Virus record (IMG/VR): IMGVR_UViG_3300031920_000245
Coordinates: 1-58,100 of that record
Length of the DNA: 58,100 bases
Reading direction: 5' to 3' (one strand)
Source: a virus
The notes beneath the pieces are model-generated. The model ran no database searches, had not been told where the DNA came from, and saw nothing but the letters and a program-made list of their open reading frames with translations. Numbering within the stretch: position 1 is the stretch's first letter; each line of letters begins with the position of its first letter. This document shows, piece by piece, positions 1-9,495 of the stretch. The position numbers and the translations under genes are program-made.

Positions 1-169
1 CTTCTTCTGCAAGGATTTCTTCGTTATTTTCAATAACCTCTTCGTTTATTTCTTCGGTAGGTGTTTCTTCAACAACATTTTCTACTGTTTCTTCAATTAT
101 TTCTTCTTTAGGTGCTGTTACTTTTTCAACTTTTTGTTGGTTAAGTACTGTTTTTTTCTTTCTACTCAT
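1..169 (-). CDS. Lys/Glu-rich hypothetical protein, 5' part only
   Basis: The start codon lies at 169-167 and the frame is open to the window edge, so only the first 56 residues are visible. They begin MSRKKKTVLNQQ, a basic head, and continue into a highly acidic stretch made almost only of E, V, T, I, N and P. Such low-complexity charged sequence is typical of phage scaffold or internal head proteins, but I do not recognise a family. A late-type motif GTATTTATA lies about 34 nt upstream on the coding strand, which fits a late virion role. The function is unknown. Confidence 0.75.
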   Translation of the reverse strand, partial: MSRKKKTVLNQQKVEKVTAPKEEIIEETVENVVEETPTEEINEEVIENNEEILAEE

Positions 170-202
170 AATTATATTTTTTTAAATATTTTAATTATTT
201 TT

Positions 203-211
203 TATAAATAC
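203..211 (-). promoter_or_regulatory. Late-type promoter motif GTATTTATA
   Basis: It reads AAGTATTTATAAAAA on the minus strand, about 34 nt before the start at 169. It belongs to the recurrent virion-gene motif of this window. Confidence 0.6.
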
Positions 212-222
212 TTATAAAATAA

Positions 223-256
223 AAAAACCACTACATATTAATATATAGTGGTTTTT
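223..256 (-). terminator. Rho-independent terminator after the tail sheath gene
   Basis: Inverted repeat AAAAACCACTA / TAGTGGTTTTT with a short AT loop, followed by T residues on the minus strand. It lies just after the sheath stop codon. Confidence 0.8.
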
Positions 257-275
257 ATTTTGATATATTTAACTA

Positions 276-3050
276 TTAACCTCCAGCTTCATCAAACGAT
301 GCACCTGATGGTGTTATTGTAAATGTAATTCCAATAAATTCAACTGATCTAGTTGGTTTTAAGGATATTTCACCAAATAATTCAAGTCTATCATGACTTT
401 CAGGTGTGTTATTACTATCATCCATTTTAATTCTAAATTCTTGTAAACCTCTTTCTCTTTTAATACTATCAAGTATAGGAGTTGTTTTTGCTAAGAATTG
501 GTCGATAGTTGCTTGATCATTTTGTTCGAATACTAATCTAATTGCTACGTTAGATATAAGAACTTTAGTTTGTAGTAAAAGTCTACGAACGTTAATTCTA
601 TCAAGAGCACTTTCACGAACTTGAAGTGTTTTTTGACCAAAGATAGCTGATCCAACATCTGCAAAGTCTGCAATTGGATTAATTCTACCTGCATAAAGTA
701 TATCACGAGCAGGTTCAGATAATTTATATTTAGATTTTCTTGCATCAGTTACACCACGTTGTAAACCAGCAGGTGCAAACCAAGGGAATGATACATTATC
801 AGTAAATGCAATTGCTTTTACTACCTCACCAGTTGGTGGAAGAAATATATTTACATTATTTTGTGTATCTTTTATTTGAATATAAGGGAAATATGTTGCA
901 CCATAACTAGTATCTAAACCAGCAGTGTCTAATAAGTCAGTAATATCTTCTGCAGCAATAACATCTTGTTTTGATTCACCAATTGTTAGTGGTATATCAA
1001 TGTCAGGAGAATCGATAATATATAAACTATCAGTTCTTTCATTTTCAAGCATTGTAATTGTGTTTTGAACTAAAATATTTTGTTCACTCCAATTAATACC
1101 CGGAGTTGCGAATATGTTAATAGTAACTTCTTCAGGGTTAGAATATGTATTGATTGCAGTAGTCCAAGCTTGGAAATCGTTTGTTGCTGGAACTTGTGGA
1201 TCAACACCATCAAACGCACCGTTTTGGCGATATAAATCACTATATGTGCGACTGTTTCTATTAACATCCCAACCATCAAATCCACCTGCTGGAGCAAATG
1301 TGAATTTTCTTGATTGTAGTTCAAAATATGTATCAGTTGGACTAACAACATCTCTTACTGTTTGGAATCTACCAGCACCAACTTCAAATTGACCAATTAA
1401 TTGGCTACCATCATAATATGTGCCTGTAGCTCCAGAATCCATATGAAAACCTTTTGATTTAGTAAAACCACTTGCATTATTAGCACCAGAAGTTTTCCAA
1501 CCATTATAGTTAAATAAATTTTGGTTAACACCTGTTCCAACAAGACCATCACCATTATAACCAAGTTCTGATAAACCTAAGAATGTTCTTGTAATTCTCT
1601 CATTCTCATCATATTCAGTTTTATAGTAGATTTTTGGTGCAACACCTGCAGTACTTGCATCTGTAATATTTGTTGCAAAACTATTTTGAATGAAACCTTC
1701 AAAACCAGCAGGGAATACATTGTTAGGTATTTCAGTATCTAATTCAAGCATGATATATTGACTTTGAAGATCATATTCACCATCTGTTGTACCAATTCTT
1801 TGTGCAACATAATTTGTTTGACCTTTCAACATAGAACATCTTGAAAATGTTTCTAAAACGGTTGTATTATCATCAGTATCGTAAAAATCACGAACAACAA
1901 CATCAAATTCAAAACTTTCGGGTTTAATATTAACAATAGAGATTTTAATTTCTTTATTTGCAGCATTACCGTCTGAAATTGAAACAAATTTAAATAATCT
2001 ATCAATTTTATTACCTCTTAATTGTGATACAACCCAAGGTGTTTCAGGTGTTTTGAATTTAGTATTATAATTTGTGAATATATCAGATGTTGCATCAATT
2101 AATGTTGTATTAATACCATAACCAATACTATCAGCATCTAATTTTTTAATTAAATCTGGATAAATTGCTTCAACCCAAATTTTAGTGTTTTTATCTTTTG
2201 CTTCTCTACCAATAACATTAGGAAGAAAACTACTTGAATTAGGGTCTAATGTAGCAGTATATGCTTCAGGTTCGTCTTCAGGATCAGCAGGTTTAGATGC
2301 AACTAATGTGAATTGAGCGAATAAATCACCAATTCCAATGTTTGTTGTATTACCTGTCATATTTAGATCACTTGCATCGAAAATAGTTTCAGATGGTAAA
2401 TTAACATCATCTATAACATAACCTCTACTTCTAACAATACCTAATACCATACCTTCATATTCACTATATGAAGTACCTGTAATTATTGTTGTTTTAACAT
2501 CTACAGTACCAGCACCTGTGCTTGCAGTATATGTTACTGCTGTGAATTCAATAAGATCACCAGCGAAATTAGTTGCATTTATTTTTGTTAATCCAGTAAA
2601 TGTACTACCAGTATCACCTGTTGCATATAGTGAAACACCTAAAAAAGTATTACCACTAAATGGTACACCACTTTGTGAACTTGATGTTGAACTACCTGTA
2701 GTGGATGGATCAACACCAGCATTCATTGTTATTGCCCACGATGTTCCTGCATCATATCCGGATAAACCTAAAACTCTGGTTACCCATAATTGATTAGATT
2801 CCTCTAAATATGCATTAGCGACATAAGGCATTTCATATTGTAATTTTCCGTTAGGGAATTTTTTAATATTTTGTTTTCCAAATCTTCTACTAAATTGTCC
2901 CGCATCTTCGACAAATACAGGTTCGAAAGCTGGACCTTTTTCAGTTTCACCAACTAAACCTAGAGTGGTTACTCCAACATTACGTGTTACGAAAGTTAAA
3001 TCTTGTTCTTTAAATTTTACGCCCGGAGAGGTAAATACGAATTCAGCCAT
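276..3050 (-). CDS. gp18: Contractile tail sheath protein (T4 gp18-like)
   Basis: The 924-residue product begins MAEFVFTSPGVKFKEQDLT, the usual N-terminus of myovirus sheath proteins, where the SPGV segment opens the sheath fold. The C-terminal part (RRLLLQTKVLIS..., then FRIKMDDSNNTPESHDRL and SVEFIGITFTIT) matches the conserved C-terminal sheath domain that polymerises around the tube. It is longer than T4 gp18 (about 660 residues). The extra length lies in the Ser/Thr/Gly-rich middle, probably surface insertions. The sheath contracts during infection and drives the tube through the envelope. A late motif lies 72 nt upstream and a terminator follows the stop, so it looks monocistronic. Confidence 0.93.
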   Translation of the reverse strand: MAEFVFTSPGVKFKEQDLTFVTRNVGVTTLGLVGETEKGPAFEPVFVEDAGQFSRRFGKQNIKKFPNGKLQYEMPYVANAYLEESNQLWVTRVLGLSGYDAGTSWAITMNAGVDPSTTGSSTSSSQSGVPFSGNTFLGVSLYATGDTGSTFTGLTKINATNFAGDLIEFTAVTYTASTGAGTVDVKTTIITGTSYSEYEGMVLGIVRSRGYVIDDVNLPSETIFDASDLNMTGNTTNIGIGDLFAQFTLVASKPADPEDEPEAYTATLDPNSSSFLPNVIGREAKDKNTKIWVEAIYPDLIKKLDADSIGYGINTTLIDATSDIFTNYNTKFKTPETPWVVSQLRGNKIDRLFKFVSISDGNAANKEIKISIVNIKPESFEFDVVVRDFYDTDDNTTVLETFSRCSMLKGQTNYVAQRIGTTDGEYDLQSQYIMLELDTEIPNNVFPAGFEGFIQNSFATNITDASTAGVAPKIYYKTEYDENERITRTFLGLSELGYNGDGLVGTGVNQNLFNYNGWKTSGANNASGFTKSKGFHMDSGATGTYYDGSQLIGQFEVGAGRFQTVRDVVSPTDTYFELQSRKFTFAPAGGFDGWDVNRNSRTYSDLYRQNGAFDGVDPQVPATNDFQAWTTAINTYSNPEEVTINIFATPGINWSEQNILVQNTITMLENERTDSLYIIDSPDIDIPLTIGESKQDVIAAEDITDLLDTAGLDTSYGATYFPYIQIKDTQNNVNIFLPPTGEVVKAIAFTDNVSFPWFAPAGLQRGVTDARKSKYKLSEPARDILYAGRINPIADFADVGSAIFGQKTLQVRESALDRINVRRLLLQTKVLISNVAIRLVFEQNDQATIDQFLAKTTPILDSIKRERGLQEFRIKMDDSNNTPESHDRLELFGEISLKPTRSVEFIGITFTITPSGASFDEAGG

Positions 3051-3121
3051 ATTAATATGTTATTAAGTTTTTATTATATTTATTATTATTTACAGTATGT
3101 ATAAGTAACATTACATTTTTC

Positions 3122-3130
3122 TATAAATAC
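3122..3130 (-). promoter_or_regulatory. Late-type promoter of the tail sheath gene
   Basis: AGTATTTATAG on the minus strand, about 72 nt before the sheath start. This is the longest leader among the late genes here. Confidence 0.55.
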
Positions 3131-3158
3131 TAATTAAATCTTCAAAATCATATAATTA

Positions 3159-3167
3159 GTATTTATT
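3159..3167 (+). promoter_or_regulatory. Late-type promoter of the 3188 gene
   Basis: AGTATTTATT lies about 20 nt before the ATG at 3188 and is divergent from the sheath promoter in the same intergenic gap. Confidence 0.55.
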
Positions 3168-3187
3168 TGTAGGTAAATATTGAATAT

Positions 3188-5287
3188 ATGAACAACACAC
3201 AAAGAATTAGATTAGATAGTGGTGTAACTGATACAGATAAACACTTATTTTTTAAATTAGAACAAGAAACAGATACTTTAGAATTGTTGTCATTAAAAAT
3301 TGATACTAAAGAAGCGTATGGTAGTTTTAATGCAGATTATGGGATGTTAATTGGACGTGTAACTGCAAATAATGGTGTCGGAATACCAAATGCTAAAGTG
3401 TCTATATTCATACCTCTTGATGAAGATGATGAAAATAATAGTGATATTGTTAGTATATACCCATATAAATCACCTCGTGATAAAAATGGAAACGTTAAAA
3501 GATATAATCTATTACCACGTGTTGCAAAAAGAAATCCAAACACGGGTGAAATTAAACCAAAACAACCATTTGGTTCATTACCAGTAAAAGAAGAATTTTT
3601 AGCAAATCCAACACATTTAGAGGTCTATAAGAAATATTATAAATATACAACAAAAACTAACGAATCTGGTGATTATATGATATTTGGTGTTCCTGTCGGT
3701 AATCAAACAACACATATGAGTGTTGATATCACAGATATCGGTGGTTTTTCAATGTCACCAGCATCAATGGTTCAAAATTTAGGATATTCACCTAATTTAT
3801 TTTCAGGTGATGGTACTAGAATTAAACCTGAAAATGATCTTGAGGACCTACCACATATTGAAACACAAGAAATTTCAGTAGAGGTAATACCTTTTTGGGG
3901 TGATACTGAAAATTTTGAGATCGGTATTACTCGTCAAGATTTTAGAATACGTGCACGATTAACTGAAACATTTATAATTTTCGGTTCAGCTTTTACTGAT
4001 GGTGATAGAGCGATGTGGGGTAATAAACCTATAGAAAAAGGACCAAGAGCATTATATCAAATTAGAGAAGGTTCTGCTGCTAATTTAGGAATGGTGACTA
4101 AAAGAATTGGTCAAATTAAAGAAAAAATATATTATTGGGATAGTGATATAACAGATAAACAAATAGATGATAAATTAGTAAATCCCATTGATGATATGAA
4201 AGTGTTAGACCCTTCACAATATACGACATATAAAAGAGATGGTGATTTTGTTTTCATTATTAATTGTAATAGAGATAAAAAAATAACAAATGAAGAAGGT
4301 AAGTTAGTAGATATTTCTAATGATGATCCAAATGGTTCGTTTACTAAATTTAGGGGGTTTATAACGTTAGAATATTCAATTGATGAAATTCCAATGAATT
4401 TTAGTAATTCGGCAAATTTAGTAGGTAGTGATGAAGTTGGTCTTAATCCAATAAGATATAAATTAAAAATACCTCAAAGTGCAAGTCCCGGTGATAATTT
4501 TGAGTATGCAGTTGATAATGAACCAATAAATACAGATGCATGGAGAAGACAGGATAAAATATTTAGTGGTGGTAGTTATTATAGTGTTGCAAAATTTCAT
4601 GGTTGTGTATATAATCAATCAGAAAATGATACAATTAATTGGCGATTTGGTCTAGGTTCTAAAGGTTTCAATAATACTGATTTAGTAAATTGGATACAAG
4701 TACCTAGAGGTTGGAATACTGGTATAATATTAACAGATGCAACAACTGATCCTGATGATGAAAATCGTGTTTTTGATTTTCCATCAAATGTTACAAATCT
4801 TATTGAACCAACTCGTCCTTGGAAATATTTTGGTGGAAATTGGTTAAATTTTTCAATTCATTTACCACAAGTAGCATACGCAGATGGTGATGGTTTATCC
4901 AATACTTTTAGAAGTTATCATTCTAATACTAATTTTACAAATAATCCATTTCGTACACACTTTTATGAGGATAATACTCAAGATATTGCTGCAGGTGAGA
5001 TAAACACTAAATGGTATGCTCGTTCTGATTTACATTTTACCGATTTTATTGAAGTACCCATTACAGATATTTTAAATATTTTTGATAAAACAGATAAAGG
5101 GTTTAAAACCGATGATATAGGGTTTAATTTAACAGGTAAATATAGAAATGGTGAGACTTTTTGTCCCATAAACGGTGGTCATTTACATGGTCACCCTACT
5201 ACATCAATTGATCCAGAATTTTATTTCTATCGTGGTTTTGATACCGCAGATTGTATTAGTTATCTTATATCATTAAATTTAGTGTAA
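3188..5287 (+). CDS. Putative tail/baseplate structural protein with N-terminal beta-sandwich-like segment
   Basis: This 699-residue protein has no family I can name. Residues about 50-75 (LIGRVTANNGVGIPNAKVSIFIP) resemble the start of a carboxypeptidase-regulatory or CNA-B-like beta sandwich. That fold is common in phage decoration, baseplate and fibre proteins, with the usual G-x-V ... G-x-P-x-A-x-V pattern. The rest is polar, with many aromatic and Asp/Asn residues and no membrane segment or signal peptide. It sits between the sheath gene and further structural genes and has a late promoter, so a baseplate or tail role is likely. It is a single transcription unit closed by a strong bidirectional terminator. 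Confidence 0.7.
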   Translation: MNNTQRIRLDSGVTDTDKHLFFKLEQETDTLELLSLKIDTKEAYGSFNADYGMLIGRVTANNGVGIPNAKVSIFIPLDEDDENNSDIVSIYPYKSPRDKNGNVKRYNLLPRVAKRNPNTGEIKPKQPFGSLPVKEEFLANPTHLEVYKKYYKYTTKTNESGDYMIFGVPVGNQTTHMSVDITDIGGFSMSPASMVQNLGYSPNLFSGDGTRIKPENDLEDLPHIETQEISVEVIPFWGDTENFEIGITRQDFRIRARLTETFIIFGSAFTDGDRAMWGNKPIEKGPRALYQIREGSAANLGMVTKRIGQIKEKIYYWDSDITDKQIDDKLVNPIDDMKVLDPSQYTTYKRDGDFVFIINCNRDKKITNEEGKLVDISNDDPNGSFTKFRGFITLEYSIDEIPMNFSNSANLVGSDEVGLNPIRYKLKIPQSASPGDNFEYAVDNEPINTDAWRRQDKIFSGGSYYSVAKFHGCVYNQSENDTINWRFGLGSKGFNNTDLVNWIQVPRGWNTGIILTDATTDPDDENRVFDFPSNVTNLIEPTRPWKYFGGNWLNFSIHLPQVAYADGDGLSNTFRSYHSNTNFTNNPFRTHFYEDNTQDIAAGEINTKWYARSDLHFTDFIEVPITDILNIFDKTDKGFKTDDIGFNLTGKYRNGETFCPINGGHLHGHPTTSIDPEFYFYRGFDTADCISYLISLNLV

Positions 5288-5291
5288 ATAA

Positions 5292-5317
5292 AAAACCCAT
5301 CACAAAGGATGGGTTTT
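5292..5317. terminator. Bidirectional terminator between convergent genes
   Basis: AAAACCCATC / GATGGGTTTT with a 6-nt loop. It has A-runs and T-runs on both sides, so it can serve the + gene ending at 5287 and the - gene ending at 5341. Confidence 0.85.
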
Positions 5318-5340
5318 AATATCTAATATATATTCTTTCT

Positions 5341-5841
5341 CTATTTTCTTTGAAGTGTGTATATCCCACCATCAGGGGTATTAATTTGACTTGTTTCAAG
5401 TAATTTTAATTTCAATATTGTATTATCAAAAAGTTCTGGTTCAAGTATTTCAAATATTCGAGAATCAATACTTAATATATAATCTTCAGAAATTTTATAC
5501 TCATATGTATTTCTTGTTAGATCATTACCGTAATCATCACAGAATGTTAAATGTCCAACAATTTCCCAATACATATTAGTTGAAACAAATTCAAGATCAA
5601 GAGTGATCATATCATAATCCACATTCAAAACCGGATCACAATCTGAATAGGTTTTACCTAAAAACTCAAGAGATACAAATTCCCATTCCCCTAAGAGGTC
5701 GTCAACTGTGATATACGCTTCTATTTGATCATCTATAATGATCTGGTCATCCGTGTTAACTTTAATGTCTTCTTTTTCACACGATGTGAAGATAAAAAAA
5801 AGTGCTGTAATGATTCCAAGTAATAAAAATAATTTTTTCAT
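5341..5841 (-). CDS. Surface-exposed lipoprotein, lipocalin-like
   Basis: The 166-residue product has a clear lipoprotein signal: MKKLF, a hydrophobic core, then F-T-S-C with the lipidated Cys at 21. The residues after Cys are E-K-E-D. This fits the Bacteroidota lipoprotein export signal (K followed by two acidic residues) that sends lipoproteins to the outer face of the outer membrane. The mature part (LLGEWEFVSLEF... LDLEFVSTNMYWEIVGHLTF) resembles lipocalin-like domains of Bacteroidota lipoproteins. It is isolated among structural genes and has a non-late promoter of the TGTAAC/CGTAT class. Infection-time expression on the cell surface suggests receptor masking or superinfection exclusion; that role is inference. 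Confidence 0.8.
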   Translation of the reverse strand: MKKLFLLLGIITALFFIFTSCEKEDIKVNTDDQIIIDDQIEAYITVDDLLGEWEFVSLEFLGKTYSDCDPVLNVDYDMITLDLEFVSTNMYWEIVGHLTFCDDYGNDLTRNTYEYKISEDYILSIDSRIFEILEPELFDNTILKLKLLETSQINTPDGGIYTLQRK

Positions 5842-5878
5842 GATTTTAAAATTTAGTTAAACAATGTTTTTATCTTAA

Positions 5879-5906
5879 TATACGATAAAAATCAATATAG
5901 GTTACA
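5879..5906 (-). promoter_or_regulatory. TGTAAC/CGTAT-class promoter of the lipoprotein gene
   Basis: On the minus strand TGTAAC is followed exactly 22 nt later (first base to first base) by CGTATA, about 38 nt before the ATG. The same spacing recurs at four other sites in the window. Confidence 0.55.
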
Positions 5907-5931
5907 CATATCTTAACATTTTTTTTATTGG

Positions 5932-5940
5932 GTATTTATA
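5932..5940 (+). promoter_or_regulatory. Late-type promoter abutting the 5947 start codon
   Basis: GTATTTATA ends only 6 nt before the ATG at 5947, so a transcript from it would have almost no 5' leader. Confidence 0.55.
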
Positions 5941-5946
5941 AATGAT

Positions 5947-7155
5947 ATGGATAAAAATCTTGAAATATTATTAGGTAGTGAAAAGAATGTAATTTCAACA
6001 ACTGTTGATACTTATGATCAAATTGCTTTAGATAAAAAAAGTGCTAATATCGTTCAATATGATATTAGTAATGTTCTTAGTGTTGCTGAAGTGTATGAAC
6101 AAGAAAGAGAAAACACTGAAATATATAGAATATATGGGGGGTTAGAATGGTTTTCAATGTTAAATGGTTTGAAAACTACCTATAAAGAATTAAATGATTT
6201 TTTTCTACCATATTTTGATGGATTTACATATAAAGACATGAATAGTTCAATTGACCTATATTTAGTACGACCTGCAGGTGTATATAAAGGTCTCTCTACA
6301 GATTCTCAATATTTTAGAAGAGATTTTGAAGTTATTGCAACACCAGATCAATTTGGATTACAAAATGCTGGATATTCAGAAAATTTATTTAATGATCAAA
6401 AACATATTTATACCTTAAACACAAATATTGATGTTACTAATTTTCGGGATTATTTTGGATATCCACCAACTGAATTATTCATATATGCTCAATATAATAG
6501 AGGTACAAATGGTAATGGTGATTCTGAAACAGTTAAGAATACCGATTGGTCCACTGTAACACAATCTGCATATACAAAAGCATTTAGTTCACGAAAATTA
6601 GGGATTGGTGATATTGTTGAGGGTGATAAAATTGAAGAATTTTATTTAGAATATAAATATGAACAAATTGAACAACAAATACACTATATTACTACACCAT
6701 ATATTGAATATATATTGAATCCTAATAGAGAATGGTGGGAAGTTTGGAAACCTAAATATATTGAAATAAAAAAACAATTAATGTGGAAATATAATCCATT
6801 TATTCCATTAAGACTAAGATATTTCAGTAATGAATTAAGCAGAGCAAACGAATCATCTACTGCATATGATCAAAAAGAAGGTATACCAAGTTATGCATCT
6901 AATGTCGATGATGGTAATTACGTTTGGAGAGAAATATTACAACAGGGTTATATTGATCCACTTAGTGGTGAAGGTGTTAATTATCCGTTTTTAAATGGTA
7001 ATAGGTATTTATTCACTACATCTATTTTAGATATTATTCCAGATTTAGATGATACAAACACTGCAGAAGTATTTAAAGATATAAATTTCGCACAACGAAC
7101 TGTACTAAATACAAGTCCAGATGGTGATATTAATGATATAGGAAAACCATGTTAA
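5947..7155 (+). CDS. Putative tail/baseplate structural protein
   Basis: A 402-residue protein of no family I recognise. It is rich in Tyr, Asp and Asn, has no signal peptide or membrane segment and shows no enzymatic motif. It ends with a Cys at the C-terminus. Its stop overlaps the start of the next gene by 7 nt, so the two are translationally coupled and probably work together. The late promoter and the position between other virion genes point to a tail or baseplate component. That is inference from context only. Confidence 0.6.
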   Translation: MDKNLEILLGSEKNVISTTVDTYDQIALDKKSANIVQYDISNVLSVAEVYEQERENTEIYRIYGGLEWFSMLNGLKTTYKELNDFFLPYFDGFTYKDMNSSIDLYLVRPAGVYKGLSTDSQYFRRDFEVIATPDQFGLQNAGYSENLFNDQKHIYTLNTNIDVTNFRDYFGYPPTELFIYAQYNRGTNGNGDSETVKNTDWSTVTQSAYTKAFSSRKLGIGDIVEGDKIEEFYLEYKYEQIEQQIHYITTPYIEYILNPNREWWEVWKPKYIEIKKQLMWKYNPFIPLRLRYFSNELSRANESSTAYDQKEGIPSYASNVDDGNYVWREILQQGYIDPLSGEGVNYPFLNGNRYLFTTSILDIIPDLDDTNTAEVFKDINFAQRTVLNTSPDGDINDIGKPC

Positions 7156-7922
7156 AAAAAGAAAAAATAATATTAACCGGGAAAGATTTAAATATTCAGT
7201 TCCCAATATCACAAAGCAATGACTTTCTTGGTTATCAACAAGAAATTGATGGTTATGTTGATGAACAAGTTAGATTAGCTGTTAATCCAACAACAGATAA
7301 AGAAGTTCGTAAATTTAAAAATTATAGTGAACAAATAATATTAAGATTTGAATTTTACTACAAACCAAGAAGATTATATACTAGTAATCTTCTTGGTTTG
7401 AAAGATGATTCATATAATAATAGTTTTTTTATTTTAGACGTATATGATACACCTAAAATAGGTGATCAAAAAAAAATATTCACAACCTATTTAACAATGT
7501 TAAATGGTGTTGGTGTAGAGTTTGATTATAGTGCCCAATATAATTTAATTAGTGGTAATGAATTTTATAATTTAAATGTACCGATTGATTATGTTTCTAA
7601 TAGTGACATCACACATGCTTATGGTAAATTTAGTTTTTATAACGCTAGTACGGGTAAATTAAATATATTTTATGATTCTAATAAAGAAGATCAATTAACA
7701 GAATCTTCAGATGGTATGTTTTTTGAAATATTTTTTTATAACGCCACTAAAGTATGGGCATTTACATCATCATACACACCAAATATAACAGCAAAAGAAC
7801 TAATTAATGCTGATGCTTATATTGAAAAAATGGATGATACTTTTGATAATTTCGATAATCTAGGGCAAGAATATCCTGCAGGTAATACATTAACAACAGG
7901 TGGAACATATACAACAACTTAA
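7149..7922 (+). CDS. Putative virion structural protein
   Basis: A 257-residue protein whose start overlaps the previous gene, forming a two-gene late operon. It is beta-rich in character, with alternating hydrophobic and polar residues, many aromatics and a Thr/Gly-rich tail. No catalytic motif, signal peptide or membrane span is visible. It meets the minus-strand gene at 7919 tail to tail with a 4-nt overlap and no terminator between. I do not recognise a family; a tail or baseplate role is inferred from its operon. Confidence 0.6.
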   Translation: MLKKEKIILTGKDLNIQFPISQSNDFLGYQQEIDGYVDEQVRLAVNPTTDKEVRKFKNYSEQIILRFEFYYKPRRLYTSNLLGLKDDSYNNSFFILDVYDTPKIGDQKKIFTTYLTMLNGVGVEFDYSAQYNLISGNEFYNLNVPIDYVSNSDITHAYGKFSFYNASTGKLNIFYDSNKEDQLTESSDGMFFEIFFYNATKVWAFTSSYTPNITAKELINADAYIEKMDDTFDNFDNLGQEYPAGNTLTTGGTYTTT

Positions 7923-8689
7923 CGTTGAACAGCAAAATAGGTAATTCTTGGTTTTCTAAGTGTTCTAGTAATTTCAAATTCTTTTTCGTCTAAAATATAA
8001 CCTTTAAGGGTTAAACTATATTTTGATACATAGAATCTATCACCATCAATATTTTCCATTGAATTAGCTTCATCCATTGATTCTAAATAAATAGGAAAAG
8101 GTGTACCGTTTATAAACACATAATCTTGTATAGATGCAAAGTTTTTTAATACTTGTTCATCATATACATTAACATCTTCACGAAATTTAGTGAATAAAGA
8201 CACTTCATATATCATATCAACATTGGTAGGTTCTGGCATTTTAGTTCTAAGGTAAACCACCTCACCATTATCTAAAATAGGAACATCAATATATCTAAAT
8301 TTACGTGCTTGTGGTATACGTGCTTTTTTACCAATTCTTGTTCCGGTTTTTTTATCTATTCTTCTAACTGTGATATATGGTGTTGGTATATTTTTATCAT
8401 CATCAGTAAATTTCCAAGTTTTTTCAAATTCACCCCAACGATCATTTTCAAGATAAAAAGCAGGTATTTTTTCACCGTCAATTTCAATTTCTAAATGTCC
8501 TTCATTAACGAAATCATAAATCGATTGATCTAAGTCCTCTAAATGAATACTTCTTGGTAAGTATTTAGTCTTCACATCGGTTTTATTCATTAATTCTTCA
8601 ATCCTATCCCAACCATATTTTAAATATTCAGTTCCTATTTTTGGTGGATTGACATTAATTTTATATTTCGCTTTTTTTGGTAATGACAT
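7919..8689 (-). CDS. Virion protein, possibly tail completion/sheath stabiliser (gp15-like)
   Basis: The 256-residue protein starts MSLPKKAKYKINVNPP. Its second half has the layout I associate with T4 gp15, which caps the tail and joins it to the head. A segment IYEVSLFTKFREDVNVYDEQVLKNF is followed by a 'placed beta-hairpin' region (FINGTPFPIYLE...) and a final strand region ending near KEFEITRT. The resemblance is in pattern rather than in a diagnostic motif, so the assignment is tentative. A late promoter about 17 nt upstream and the virion neighbourhood support a structural role. Confidence 0.5.
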   Translation of the reverse strand: MSLPKKAKYKINVNPPKIGTEYLKYGWDRIEELMNKTDVKTKYLPRSIHLEDLDQSIYDFVNEGHLEIEIDGEKIPAFYLENDRWGEFEKTWKFTDDDKNIPTPYITVRRIDKKTGTRIGKKARIPQARKFRYIDVPILDNGEVVYLRTKMPEPTNVDMIYEVSLFTKFREDVNVYDEQVLKNFASIQDYVFINGTPFPIYLESMDEANSMENIDGDRFYVSKYSLTLKGYILDEKEFEITRTLRKPRITYFAVQR

Positions 8690-8705
8690 ATATTTAACAC
8701 TTTTC

Positions 8706-8714
8706 TATAAATAC
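8706..8714 (-). promoter_or_regulatory. Late-type promoter of the 7919-8689 gene
   Basis: GAGTATTTATAG on the minus strand, 17 nt before the start codon. Confidence 0.6.
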
Positions 8715-8716
8715 TC

Positions 8717-8747
8717 TTTGATTTTAATTACATTAATGATATATTTG
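8717..8747 (+). promoter_or_regulatory. Host-type promoter TTTG-N19-TATATTTG
   Basis: TTTG at 8717-8720 and TATATTTG at 8740-8747 are separated by 19 nt, matching the Bacteroidota vegetative consensus (-33 TTTG, -7 TAnnTTTG). It precedes the + strand run of metabolic genes starting at 8768. Confidence 0.65.
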
Positions 8748-8767
8748 TTCTTTTAAAAAACATAAAT

Positions 8768-9400
8768 ATGTTATCTCAGAAAAAAATCTTTGAAGAAAAG
8801 GATGGTACTATTGGATATTTTGAAGCAATATTTAATTCAAGTAACGTACTTAAATCCACTTATTTCCCAAAAAACAATAAATTATACATCTCATTTAGTA
8901 GAGGTGGAACATATTCATATTGTAATATTGATCAAATAATATATGATGAATTTGAAACTTCTGAATCACAGGGCATCTATTTCAATGAAAATATAAAAAA
9001 AGCACCTGAAAAATATCCACCACATAAAGAATTTACATTATATCCTAGTGAGGTGAAAGATTTAAAAGAAGTTGTTGAGAAAACAAATAAAATTAATGAA
9101 GATCAAGAAATTAAACTCATTGATGAAGATCAGTATGTAAATCTTATCGCATTTCTTCAAAAAACATTGGAATTCTATTCGGATGAGAATAATTATGAAA
9201 AAAATAAAGATTCTAAATCTTTGATTGATGTAGATAAAGGAACACAAGCAAAATTTGCAATAAAACAAGCAGAAAATTTAATTAAATCCACCGCAGATGC
9301 TGAAACTGAATATGATAAGATAATTGAAGATGCTGAAAAGAATCTTAATGTTAGTCCAAGGGATGTTTTAAAGAACTTAGAGGGTCTTAAAGGTGGTTAA
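8768..9400 (+). CDS. KTSC-domain protein with acidic C-terminal helix
   Basis: Residues about 22-78 carry the KTSC domain pattern: SSNVLKSTYFP...KLYISFSRGGTYSYCNI, then Q-G-I-Y-F-N-E-N-I-K. These small domains occur in phage and bacterial proteins and are thought to bind RNA or nucleotides, but their biochemistry is not settled. The remaining 130 residues are charged and helix-prone (VKDLKEVVEKTNKINEDQE...), probably a coiled coil. It is the first gene after a host-type promoter, which suggests expression before the virion genes. Confidence 0.75.
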   Translation: MLSQKKIFEEKDGTIGYFEAIFNSSNVLKSTYFPKNNKLYISFSRGGTYSYCNIDQIIYDEFETSESQGIYFNENIKKAPEKYPPHKEFTLYPSEVKDLKEVVEKTNKINEDQEIKLIDEDQYVNLIAFLQKTLEFYSDENNYEKNKDSKSLIDVDKGTQAKFAIKQAENLIKSTADAETEYDKIIEDAEKNLNVSPRDVLKNLEGLKGG

Positions 9401-9495
9401 GTATATCAAGTCATTTATTACATAAAACGTCTTAAAATGGCTTTGAATTAGGTAAATAGAGCATAAATAAACAAATATATTAATAAGTATCAAAT

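Noticed and set aside
203-210. TATAAATA read on the + strand as a T4 late promoter
   Set aside because: No gene follows on that strand here, and at other sites the same octamer always points away from the nearest gene. The GTATTTATA orientation explains all sites.
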